Origin: Membranipora membranacea
Taxonomy: Eukaryota; Bryozoa; Gymnolaemata; Cheilostomatida; Membraniporidae
NCBI GenBank assembly: GCA_914767715.1
Contig: OU612067.1
Location: 7,750,001-7,814,000, forward strand
Direction: 5' to 3'
DNA: 64,000 nucleotides
Position numbers and translations under genes: made by a program. Positions 38,447 to 50,700 of the stretch are shown piece by piece. Within the stretch, counting starts at the first letter, position 1. The number at the start of each line of letters is the position of its first letter. The notes beneath the pieces are model-generated. The model made no database searches. It had not been told where the DNA came from and saw only the letters and a program-made list of their open reading frames with translations.

Positions 38447-40646
38447 ATCATTGGCATCATTAATAAATGTGTATCAGTGGCAATCAAAGCATCAGCATTC
38501 CTAGACGGAATTCTGTTAATGTTATCCGGAATTGGACAAGGAATTAAAATGTTAGATCCAGAGGCAGGCCACCTTACAATTGATGATCAATGTTAACCAA
38601 TGTTAGCCAACCTTGCCTGCTCTACAGAGAGTGTAGGCCAATCTCAGGGTTAATTTATTAACCCAGAGGTAGTGAGTGCTCTTTCTCTAATACCACAATT
38701 GAGCAATTTTTGAGCACGCGAAGAATGAAGATTGGGTGGGTTCAGCGCCAGTGGCCGTCATTTGCTCTCTATGAATTCTAAAACCAAGCCTGTGTATGAT
38801 AAAAGTCTTGAAATAGTTTGTGTGCTTCGGAGATGAGCTATCAGACAATGATTGATATACTAGCAGCATGCCTCATGCCAGGCTGTACACATGACAAGTA
38901 GTCATGTTTTGTAGGGTAACACTAGATATGTGGACTGATTACTATTATGAGACCAGATGACCCTAAACTCACCCACTTTGGCAACTAAGAGCTTGGTGAA
39001 TTTTTTTTTTGCTTAACTTGCTGTCATGAAGTTTTGTTCTTGACTTATTGCAACCAATTGCATGATTTTAAACTTATTTCACGTAATAGCACAATTTCAT
39101 GTGACTTTTGTGCTGGCCTGTGGAGACGGTAGGAGGTTTACAGGGTCCCCTAGACCAACCTGTGTTTTTTACCCACTATTGTAAGTATTGCTGCACAATT
39201 CAAAACTGATCCTTGACTTTTTTTACAATCAAGGGTAACATCATGGGAAGCGTTATTGAAGTCGATACTGCATTGTTCACCGGGGATGCACTGATTGGAG
39301 ATCACTCAGTGCTTATCCTGAGACTCATCTATAAACTTTGCTCATAGCAGTGTGTTAATGTTGATAGAAATCTTAAATGTATCAAGTCTTGAATTTTTTT
39401 TAAAAAGACAACAGTGGTGGTGGTGACAGTTGTGTTCAGTTTCAATTGCTGAAAGGTGAAAATTTATTGGTGTTATTTTGCATTGTATGTTCGATTGGTT
39501 TTCCATAGACTGAATAATTATCGATCTTGACAAGACACAGATGCAGCTTTTGATGCATTTTCTTTTCTCAGAGTCATATTGTACATTGACTCCCAAGCTC
39601 ACTTTGAATTTGTCTGGCAACGTGGCCGGTTGTGGTAATTGTCATAATTACAAAGAAGGAAGTTTCCGTATTTATCAGTACACATCAGAACTACAAATAC
39701 TTTGATATGTTACTGAACTATGCACAGTATCACTTAAGTCAATGACCGATGCATAAGACCCTCCCACCATACATATATGTAAAAATCACATACAAGTAGC
39801 CGGTCTTGTTCTATATCAGATGTTATTCAAGGTCACATTTAACGTCTTCGTCATCATCTTTGAAGCAGAGAGAGTTATCCTGTCTCGGTACAAGAGGTTC
39901 GGAACCAAGAGTACTCATGCCACACCATATACCCATGCCCGCCGGGAACCCAGCTACTTTTTATATCAAACGAATTTTGTGTACATTGACGTATTTTTGC
40001 GAGCACTCAGCCCATTCTGAAAAGTATATATATTGAAATGTGTAAATATAGCATGACAAGTCTTGATACCCCTACCCTAACCGATAGCATAAAATTATCC
40101 TTAGCCATTAGATTTAGACACCCAATATGATTGATAATCATCCTTGAGAATTTATGGTGTTCATAAATTATGTTAGGAAAACCAGGCAAGTGAGGTTGTC
40201 TTGACAAACACTTGGAAGGACAGTGGATTGTGTTGACATAGCTACAGCCATGTGTCAAACATTGGATATCTAGAATATAGATTGGTCTAAGCATGATGAT
40301 ACCATGATTGCCAATGATACAGTGGTGCGATTAAATATTGTACACTGTTTGTCCTTAAACGTGTCCTGTCTCATCGAATGCCATACAGTTGCTGGTTAAT
40401 GTCCTGTCTTATTTAAAGGATGAGGAACTATCCTTGTAGCACGGAGAAATTATCAGCTTGCGAAATACTCGTTAACAAAAATCTTATCAGTGTTGTAAGA
40501 ATCAACACACACTGCTCAGAGCTCACTGTTGTTTGTGTTTGTAATGATGCAAACAGGAAACAAAACTGAATCCCTCTGCCAAATAGTTTCTTATCTCTTT
40601 GTAAGAAATCCAATTTTCAAGTAAACAACATAACAGGGACTGTCAC

Positions 40647-40653
40647 TATAAAG
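40647..40653 (+). promoter_or_regulatory. TATA box of the QPD lectin gene
   Basis: 'tataaag' 95 bp upstream of the start codon at 40,742. Confidence 0.55.
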
Positions 40654-40741
40654 GCTCTCCACAAACTTTCGTCTGTACCACAAGCTCTATAACGCTTGAT
40701 TCTAACATACCTCTCATTACCACTTCGCGGTCGCTCTCAGA

Positions 40742-42509
40742 ATGGTCTACAGCTCGATTCTGGCACTAGCTATATCCACTCTCGCCTTCTGCACCATATC
40801 AGGTATTTACTTATTCTTCATTGATATATCATATAACTACTAAGATAAAGGCATTTATGCTGTCACAGTGCACATCATAACAGGAATTTTCAATCATACT
40901 AGATAAATGTTGACACGGGATAAGGAACACGAAACATACAATCCGGAGTGCTCTGTTAATGCATATACATGTATTTATGAGGCCAAGAACACTTTAATTT
41001 TTTACATGTTTAAGTGTTATTATTAGGGGCTTGATAGGAGGAAGAAATTGCAGGCTTTAGCTGTTGCAGATTATCTAATGTGGTCACAAGCTTGCCATTG
41101 TGTGTACTATATCAGATTGTCTGGTTAGGCCTACACATTTGCTAGTCTAGAGTAAATGAAAGTTTTTTTAACCAAAGTTAATTAAATCCTAGTAACAGAC
41201 AGTTACATATTGATACTACATATTAGAGGTATTGAATTGGAATTTTGATACATATGATTGATCTGTTTGTAGAACAGAACCAGATCTCACCATTCCTTTG
41301 CTTATTTTTATCTATAAAATAGTAATGTCAATAATAATATCACTAATATCAATATGAGCAATTAACCGATGTAATATGAATAACTTAAATTTAAAAATTA
41401 ATAAATTTAATAGCATGTTTACTGATTCTGTGTTGCAGGAACATCCGGAAACTGCCAGTCAGGATGGATTCCATATGTAGGTTCACGCGGCACCTGCATT
41501 AAGATGTTCTATGAATGGAAAAACTATTTTGATGCCAGGGCATCGTGCAGGAGAAACGGAGCAGAATTGGTCACAGTAGATAGTTTGAGCGAGAATATTT
41601 ACATGAAAGGCTTTCTGCGGCACACTGGTGAGGCTAAATATATAAGATGATCATTTTTGGTTAAACATCGGCATCTGCCATAATAGCCTGCATGATCTTG
41701 TTACTAGTTTTTGTATTTTGTTGACTAAAACGTGTCCTCTTATTTTAATCAATAGCCGAAACCTCAACGGTGATCGACCTTTAATCTGTGTAAGGACAAT
41801 CAAATATGACTGAGTCACACGTCAATATTTTGATGAGACATGTTGATGCAGCTATTACTGAAGCCCAACATATGCGAACACACACAAGTTGTTCTCAAAT
41901 ATGGCCATGTGTAAACACTTTGATCTGAGTTTCACGAAAGAAAAAAAGTTCAACGCATGAATTTTAAACTTCCTCCGATGCCATATTGCCATATATGCCA
42001 TATATGCCATATTGCATTTATTAATTTATTTAGGCAGCGTTCAATTCTTCTCATAGATAAATTTTGTAAGTGTATAGGTCCATCCCACCGGGACAGTTTC
42101 TTCCATCAATTGTTTAATTGACAAAAGTTCACTGTCCGAACGATCATTGCTAATTACCTTACATGTACTTGGATAAAAAAAGCCCATCATGTCTGAAGGG
42201 AGAACAGTTTAGTATGATATTTATAAAACTGAATATTTTCTGCGAATTATTCATGAGATGGAAATTATTTGTTATTCAGGTGAAAACTGGTGGACTGCAG
42301 GCAATAAGTTTGACGGATATTGGAAGTGGAGTGGGGTTGTGACAAAGAGATTCAGTTATCAGGACTGGGGAAACCATCCAGACCAACAACCTGATAGTCA
42401 TGGCGGCAATAGAGAAGACTGTGCTGCACTGTGGCATGGGGACAACGGACGATGGCATGATGCGCCTTGTTATGATAAATACTACTATGTTTGTGAAAAA
42501 TATCTATAA
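40742..42509 (+). CDS. Secreted C-type lectin, QPD type
   Basis: Three exons: 40742-40802, 41439-41627 and 42280-42509 (TAA), both introns phase 1, giving 159 residues. The signal peptide (MVYSSILALAISTLAFCTIS) shares 'STLAFCTI'-like sequence with the minus-strand lectin, and the exon structure is identical, so the two are paralogues. The C-type lectin domain has 'CQSGWIPYVGSRGTC', 'FDARASCRRNGAELVTV', 'WWTAG', 'YWKWSG', QPD in 'DQQPDSH', 'EDCAALW', and 'RWHDAPC' where the usual WND is WHD. QPD predicts galactose-type binding; the Asn-to-His change in the second motif may weaken calcium binding. Signals 'aataaa' at 42,785 and 42,792 can end the transcript. Secretion and immune recognition are inferred. 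Confidence 0.93.
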
Positions 42510-42784
42510 CATAGAAAGTAAAAAGTAGAAAGACACACATGTGCTCTTTGCTCTATTTATTAATCACTTGTTGTTTTGACGTCAGGACAAATGAGGATAT
42601 TCCTGATAATAAGAAAGGTATTCTCTGTGTCATTGAAAACAAGGAAACCTTTCACAATGACTGAGAGTTGCGATGAAAATTTAACGAGAGCATGAGAGCA
42701 TGAAGCTGTTTTATTTACTTCTTGTGATGACTCATGACATCTTGACTTTCTTAAGCAATGACATTTTCTGTCATAATAATGGAG

Positions 42785-42797
42785 AATAAAAAATAAA
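42785..42797 (+). terminator. Polyadenylation signal, QPD lectin
   Basis: Two overlapping AATAAA hexamers about 280 bp after the lectin stop codon. Confidence 0.5.
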
Positions 42798-42799
42798 GG

Positions 42800-44740
42800 G
42801 TGGTAACTCCGAATCAATTTGAGATTAGCGATAAGCAAGATTTTCCGCTTACAGTTTATAGCAAATTTTTTTTTTGCATGAAAATCATGACGATTGACTC
42901 AACAGGGCATAACACCTGGTTGTCAGACAGACAATAGAATATCGATACTTTGAAGGTCTGGATAACTATCAGTTTTTCCATGTATGAAAGATCACTATAC
43001 AAACAATAATGTATCAGGATCAGTATCATGAAGGTTATCGCTTGGTCACACCAGTTACTAGACATGCCACTTACTTGGATTGTGCACCTTAATTGGAATG
43101 TACTTTTTGTGGTATAGCATGGGATTAAGGTCAATTCTTTTCAGTTCACATGACTTTACCCGCCTCTGACACTGCCAGCAGATTTTTTTCCTATCTATCT
43201 ATTGAAAGTCATAGTTATTCGTTCATCATCCATGGAAGGGGCATATCTATCCATAGTTGGATAACAAGGCCTGACACCTCTGCAGACGTTATCTAGTGTT
43301 CTTCATTAACACGCATATGATAGTAAGACTGCTTACCTCATATCCGGGGGTGAACTTAGTTAGACCTCTGCCGCCGAAGTGCATGGGCAAACTCAGCTGA
43401 TGTTTTGACTCTGGGCATGCAATATGGATTTACCTGCAGACAGTCTAAGCTGTTAAGCAGACTAAATCAAGTAAACAAGCCGTTATTGGTAAAACAGAGT
43501 TATGTTTGAATAACACAAGCGATCAAGTTTCTGTTGGAGGCTAATCGCGCATCATCCAAAGATTTTTACATCGTCGCAGTACGTGTACCGTAGCCTATGC
43601 GGTAAAGACCAAAGATTTATATGGTTCAGGCATCTTATAATTCCCTTGGACGTCAATCAAGTTTTCTGTAGACCTGAGTTTAACAGAAGAAGTTTTATTG
43701 TATTGGAAGTAAAAAGTCTGAGGTTGGAACTATATTTAGATTGATATTATATCGATAGATTTTTTACCTACTATCTCACAGAAATGACACAGAAATGACA
43801 CAGAAGTGACGCCTATATACACTTTATTACTAGCTATTAGCTATAAGCTCTCGAGATGGGCGTCATGTTACTACGTGCACTTGTAAAACGCCTTGTCTGA
43901 AGGAATATGGCTAATTTCTCTGTCACACTGTGACATTGACGCGGGACAGCCAATGTACTATGGATAATTGTAGTAGGCCCACAGCATTGAGACTAATTTG
44001 TCTAGATGTACCGAATAGAATTCCATTTTACCGGGCTACTAAAATCTTCAGGCGAAAAAAAAAATGTATCGAATACAACAAAAAGCCACCAGCTGCTTTT
44101 TTTACTCTCACAAATGTGTTTAAAAGTTACATTGTTCAATTGCATGTGACAGCGAACAATGAAGTATGTATTATTTAGGTGAGAGTATGCAAGATAAAAT
44201 GTGACCATGAATATTTTGTCTACAGGCAAATCGTAACATGGTTGCGAAATGTGATTTGGTATTTCCTCAGAGGTGTTTCTCACCACCTACAACTTCTATA
44301 AGTGCAGCCTCGATTTGGGTGAGGAAGTTAACTTTCCATTCTGTGGCCCTTTACCAGGAATTCTAAGTGATTGGACAATCCATTGCTGACGCAGATTTTC
44401 AGTTTACATGCATGCCTATAATCATGTTTACTGTATCATTCATACATCCCAAGTTTCACTGTCCGGGTCGTTGTGGCATTCCATTACCAAACACATCCCA
44501 ACCAATGATTGTGTTTCGAATAGAATGTACTGTTGTTGTTGATGATGGTAAGTGCCACAGGAAGTAACCAAGGCAGAGTTTAAACTTCATACTTCATAGT
44601 AAGATAAAAGAGCACTGTAGACTAAATTCACTAAACCACTTTTTTGTCCATCAGTGTTATACTATTTGTGTGTTTGGGAGTAATGTACACATTCATCTAA
44701 GTCCTAAACTTTACCTTTGCTTGTTGAAAATTGAACTATT
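42800..44740. other. Gene-free or unresolved stretch before the PLC gene
   Basis: I searched here for the missing N-terminal PH-domain exons of the downstream phospholipase C and found none that fit in frame and sequence. Open frames at 43,930-44,178 and 44,367-44,567 are unrecognised. Nothing else stands out. Confidence 0.4.
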
Positions 44741-44752
44741 TTGTGTTTACAG

Positions 44753-47700
44753 GAAGAATGCTGTTTCTCATTAATTTTGACAACACGACCTCCAGTTAAC
44801 CTTGTTGCTGACTATCCAGAGATAGCAGACCTCTGGGTCCGTGGACTCAGATTTCTCCTATATGTAAAGAAAAAGATGATGAGTCAGCCTGATGAACAGA
44901 CATGGATAACGGATTATTTTAATGCTGCCGATACGTCTATGGATGGTCAGCTCGAGTTTGAGGAGGTGTGGAAACTGTTACAGAGAATGAGCGTCAAGAT
45001 GACAAGAAAACAAGCTCGGTTCAAGTTCAATGTGAGTAATATTTTCGGCCGTAAATGTTCTCTGCATGTAGGGTCAATAAATAGGGTATGTTAGCGTCAT
45101 ATAATTCCTCAGTCAAACGCTAGATTGGCCAAATCAGCCTACTCGATTTAAAGTATTTATGATAATTTGTCAAATGCGGCTAAACAATAATGGCAGACAA
45201 ACTTGCTACATTTAGATGCTGCGGTATTTGTTATCGGTCTGAATACAAATTTGTGTTAGGTTGCCTGGATGGACTCTAGCTTTCTGCACACATTATTGTA
45301 TCTAAGCTTCCATCTAACTCCCAAAATTTTACACCAAGATCATGTTCTAGAATTGATCACTTTATGGATATTTTGGAGGAGTTGAGAGCAGTTTTGTGGT
45401 TAACTCTTGCTAGCAAGGAGAGTTTATTATCAATTTAGCTCAGATACATGATACTTAATTCATGTTTGATCCATGTTTGCCTTCAGTTTGAGTAGCCCTC
45501 GTCCTACTGGTAAGGCCTGTTGGAGGTTGCAACTCCTGATGCTGGCATTATGGATCAAACTGTTACCATCAGTAGGTATATGTAGAGCCCACTGAACCTT
45601 CCCACTACTAGAGTCATATTATGATTGAAATGATATCTTACTTCACTCTCTCATTCATTCTAAGGTATCCCATGTACCAATTCTCCTTCGGAAATCCCAG
45701 GTAGTCGATAAGTGAAATTTAGTAATAATACCACTGTAAATAGTGTGTTAAAAAGGTTCCCAGAATGCAACTGTCGCCTGGAATTTTGAGAGGGGCCATG
45801 ATTGTCAAAGTCATTGATCTGATATCAATTGAAATTCCACCAATTGCATTGTGGGATCCTCTACACTATGCTATGCACTGCCCTGTAATCGAGTGTACTT
45901 GTGGGTTTGATATTAACAAAATACACTATTATAAAATACAGCTGTCTGATGTAGATGAACAGGTAAGATGATTTTTTCCCAAGTTCGGCTTTTTCTAACA
46001 AAGTTTGACCAGATTTAAGTGAGACCCTAGCACCCTCACCTCATCGATGCTGCCGGCGCAGCAATAAGGCGACAGCATCCAAAAGCATATTTCAGCTAAT
46101 AGCATGGTATTGGGTCAAGGGAAAATCTGTGTTTGTCCTATTTGTGAAAAGCACTTGGCAGTCAGCGTGCTGAGGATGACCCTCATTCACTTCTTGTTGG
46201 TCATCGTTTTGATTTAGCAGTTCATAGGGCTAACTACTAATGAGTATACTAGCTGTCTAGTATTGTCCTGCATGCGCATATAAGAAAAGGTGATAGTGGT
46301 ATCATTTTTTTATATCATCCTTGTAAAAACCAAAAAGGCCAGAAAGAAAGTAGTTACCATGACAGTGTTGCGTCCATGTGTCCGATATTTTGCCTACAAC
46401 CGACATCTGTCCATTCGGTGGCAATAATTGATTCCAAAACTGGAACAAGTTAATGGGAGGTTTTTTGTCAGTTGGTGTGTGGTTAGTGGAATACACCTGT
46501 CTGAGTTTCGCATGCACACTATAACAGTGTTTATTTTTAATATGAAGACATTTGAGTGAGTGAGCGTTGGAAAACGATCATGTATGCCACTCTTAATTCT
46601 TGTATGACAGAATTGTGATGGTGTTAATTTAGATCACCCTTGGGACCAGCAATGGTGACTGGCTGTAGCTATAGTTATGCAATTTAGGAGCCAGTCTGTT
46701 ACTAGTATCGATTTGAAGGAGGCAGACGACTAGGGGACAAATATTATTTGAGAAAGAGTCTGGCTTTCAGTGATTGACTTCAATTTGACTATGATGGAAT
46801 CTTCCATGCCATCTTCAGATCAACCGATAGCCTGTGAAGCGCCTCATGAGTTTATCCCATCATACACCCCCAACCCGCCCATTTTAATTTTTGAAAACAC
46901 TGATCTCGGAATGGCTGAAACTTACCAGGCATGCTGCCGTAATAAGAGAGTCCTCTTCTCATTACTTGTTACAAAGTAAAGGCAAGGGAACTTGGGCGAT
47001 ATCATTCATAGCATTACTCAAATTGACCTCCAACTAATAAGGAACCTTCCTAGAACAACCAAGATACTTTCGGTTTAATGTTCATTTATTCAATAACCTG
47101 TAAATAGTAACAGTCATAGAGAAGAATAAAAACTTAGCGATATATTGTCAAATAACACAGGAGTAACTTTTTTATTTCAATTTCTCTGTTCAGAAAGCCG
47201 ACACTGATAAAGCCAAAGATCAGAAAGGGAACATGACTCTTGATTTTGAGGAGTTCGTCCACTTTTATCACGATATCTGCAGTCGAGAAGAAGTTCTGCA
47301 CATATTTAATGAGTAAGTAAATAATAGATACATACGATTACTTTGCGACACTTGCCAGGGTATCAATGTAGAACCTGTCAACAACTGGTTAACTGTCCTG
47401 TGATAGACAAGGAGACATCTTTGATCCCTGTACAGTTTAAGTGGCTTGGGTACAAGCTCAGAACTAAGTTTAAGGTACATGATGTTATATCAAGAAGAAT
47501 CTTTTGAGTGCTTTAAATCTATCAATGACAGTTCACAATTTGAACTTCTTGTTCCATAGGTTTTCATCACATCCCTCAAAGTCTTACATGACACCCGAAG
47601 ATCTCCACAATTTTATGCTACATCAACAAGGGGTGAGTTTGCAGAATCTAATTTAAAGCACAGAGAATACCTACTCTGCCAGGAACTATACAGTTCCATC

Positions 47701-50700
47701 AGCAGGTCGCTCTGGATCTGAAGTCTGAAACTGAAACTAAAGCTTTTTAATCCATTATCCATATCAACCTGGAACTATATACTAAGATTGATTGAAGCAA
47801 ATTTAAAAAACTGATTCTGAATATCATATAACGATTAAGTTGTGCTCCCTTGTGTATAAAACAGACAACTCCCGTTCTATTTTAATCTTTGCACTATCTT
47901 TGCATATTTGACGCCTTCATTGTAGGAGGAATACACGATGGGTACCATAGGTAGGCTCATAGATAAATATGAGCCTTCTGCAACTAGAAAACAAATGTCA
48001 AGGTTATCTATAAACGGGTTTCTGTTTCTTCTGAATTCACATCACACCAACCTCCGACACCCAGACCACACAAGTCAAGTTTATCAGGATATGACGCAAC
48101 CTCTTAGCCATTATTTTATATCGTCATCACATAATACGTAAGTACTTAAAATAAATAGGACTACTAGAAAGGTTCACTGATCAAATCTCAAAAGGATTGA
48201 ACATGAGAGATATCGATGCCTAGAGCGTTGAAATATGAATTGCATACATTTAACATAAATTTTTGACCAGTGTTAATGGCGTCAAATATAAACAACTGGA
48301 TGACATATGTTAGATCTAAATTTTTTGCTAGCAGGTAGCCTATATGATACCTGATAACGGACCGTGACTCAATGTAGAAATGCCGCTCGCTATATTTGTA
48401 GGTATTTGATAGAGGATCAACTGAAAGGACCAAGCAGTATTGAAGGATATATCAGAGCACTAATGGATGGCTGCCGGTGTGTTGAGTGTAAGTTGTTGTC
48501 CTCAACGGTCTATCTAGATGCCTTACCTGAGGGATATCAAAGACAATGCAAATTTATGTCAACCTCATAAGTTTAATGATTGTTACCTTGTTATGTCAAG
48601 TCTGCTGCCAAAGTTCAGATTTAATTTACCTGTTGTCTACTAAGAAAGATGTGTTTGCTTGATTTGGTGACTAACACGACCTTGGAACTTGAGATATTTT
48701 TAGCCAAGGAAATTGAATTTATTTTGCATCAGTTTTGCAGAGAGCAATATTTTGACACTCCTTAAATAGACCTGTGAAATCTAAATATGTTGTATTGTTA
48801 TGTAGAAATAGATTGCTTTCATGTCAAACTGAAGAAGTATATTTCTGTGAGTTTAACCTACACCCCTTTCAGCTCGATCAAATCATCTCACACACAAGAT
48901 GTTATCTGCTGTCTGTTCTTGAATGGACAACTCCCATGATATTATTATTTCATTCTATTTTCAGTGGATTGCTGGGACGGTGATAATGGCCCAGTGGTAT
49001 ATCACGGCTTCACATTAACCAGTAAAATCCTATTCAAAGATATCATTGAAGATGCCATAAAACACTACGCTTTCCGTGACACAAAGTAAGCTATTCAGCA
49101 TTTTTATAACGAAAAAAACATGACCAGACTTGACTCATTCATAGCTGTCGTACTAACAATATTTATTATCTTATAGTTTTAACTTGGCAAAGTAACGTAA
49201 GTTCTAGAATAAATGTTTTGCATCCTGTTATTTTGAAATCAAAATCTAGAACTTTTGGCAATTTGGAGCAGACATGTTCAGACATGCTCAACAGTAAGCA
49301 GCACTGAAGCAGCTGGGGAACCACAATCAAACCTTGCTCAGACGGAGATGATTTTATATTCATTTTATGACTTCATAGGTTTCCACTGATTCTATCTCTG
49401 GAGAATCACTGTTCTATAGACCAACAAAGAATGATGGCTGATATATTGGTCAAGTGTTTAGGAGGTAAGCTATATTACCTTAATCTTTGATGATGGTGGA
49501 GCTATGTACTAGGTTAGTCTTATCACGCAAGCGGGTGGGTAAGACTTCAAATTGTCTGATGGCTAAGAGTTTACCATGCAATATCATAAGGGAGGTGTTT
49601 TATTTCATAGATTCAGTTACATTTCCTGATATTTCATTACAAACATTTTCATAGAGACACATAATGATTTCATGTCATTTTGAGAAACTCAACGGAAGAC
49701 AACTTTCACATGCTCACAGGCCTACTGCACTCATTTTCCTAAGGGTGATAGCGTCCAATGAACCTTGATCAACTCATTACAAGTTAGCAGTGAATTATTA
49801 ATCATTGTCATAAAAATTGTCTTATAAATATCAAATTGTTTTTTATTACTTTAGACATGCTGCACACAGAACCAATTAATGCAGACATTACAGAATTACC
49901 TTCTCCTAAAGAGCTGGAAGGCAAAATACTCATCAAGGTCAGCTCTATATAAACAACATGCAACATAACATTCAATAACGATATGCAATCTTTTGTAGGT
50001 AATTTATTGAAAAGACTGATTAGTAAGAAAAAAAAGTCATTGAAGTAGAGAGAAATAAAGACTGCTGTATTTAAAAACGCCTGATTATAGTTTGAGAGTT
50101 TTAATCTATATTGTCCTTCAGCAAATGGCTCAAACAGCCTGATGTAATTATGTCTGTTTATTAAGATGTTCTCGTTTTGTGAGAAGAGCGTAAGTGCATT
50201 TTTTTCACAACCATCAAGTCACAACAGACTTTGCCTGCTTTAAAAACAAGTAATAAAATCATGTGATCTTTTGACATTTCAGTGTCGGAAGTTACCAGCT
50301 GGAGTGACCGGGGATCAGGCGATAGTGGCAGAAGAGGACTCAGATGATGAGATGAACACTACTACACCTGATGATGTAGTCGTCAAGCAAATGCTCAACC
50401 AGAAACAACCTAAGGGTAAAATGAATCTTGCGCAGGAGTTATCAGCCCTTGTCACATATATACAGAGCGTGCCATTCCACGGCTTCTCAGTGGTACGACG
50501 CTCAGGTGAGCATTATATTGTATACATCATGTCTATGGTATAAACATATGATGATTGGTTGATAAGCACATTGGTGTGAGTGTCATATTCTATATATGTC
50601 CTAGTTAAATGTGACTTTCAAATATGTGTGTAAAAGGACACCTTGGTGTATATATAGCTCAGGAAATGAGATGATGCCAGATAAAATCATCGGTTGATCG

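Noticed and set aside
43330..43440. snRNA-like or minus-strand exon-like segment ('cttacctcatatccggg')
   Set aside because: Starts like a U1 5' end but the rest does not follow U1, and as an exon it hits a stop and joins nothing.
45765..45971. Extra PLC exon ending at a GTAAGA donor
   Set aside because: The neighbouring EF-hand exons join directly with family-like sequence; adding it has no support from homology.
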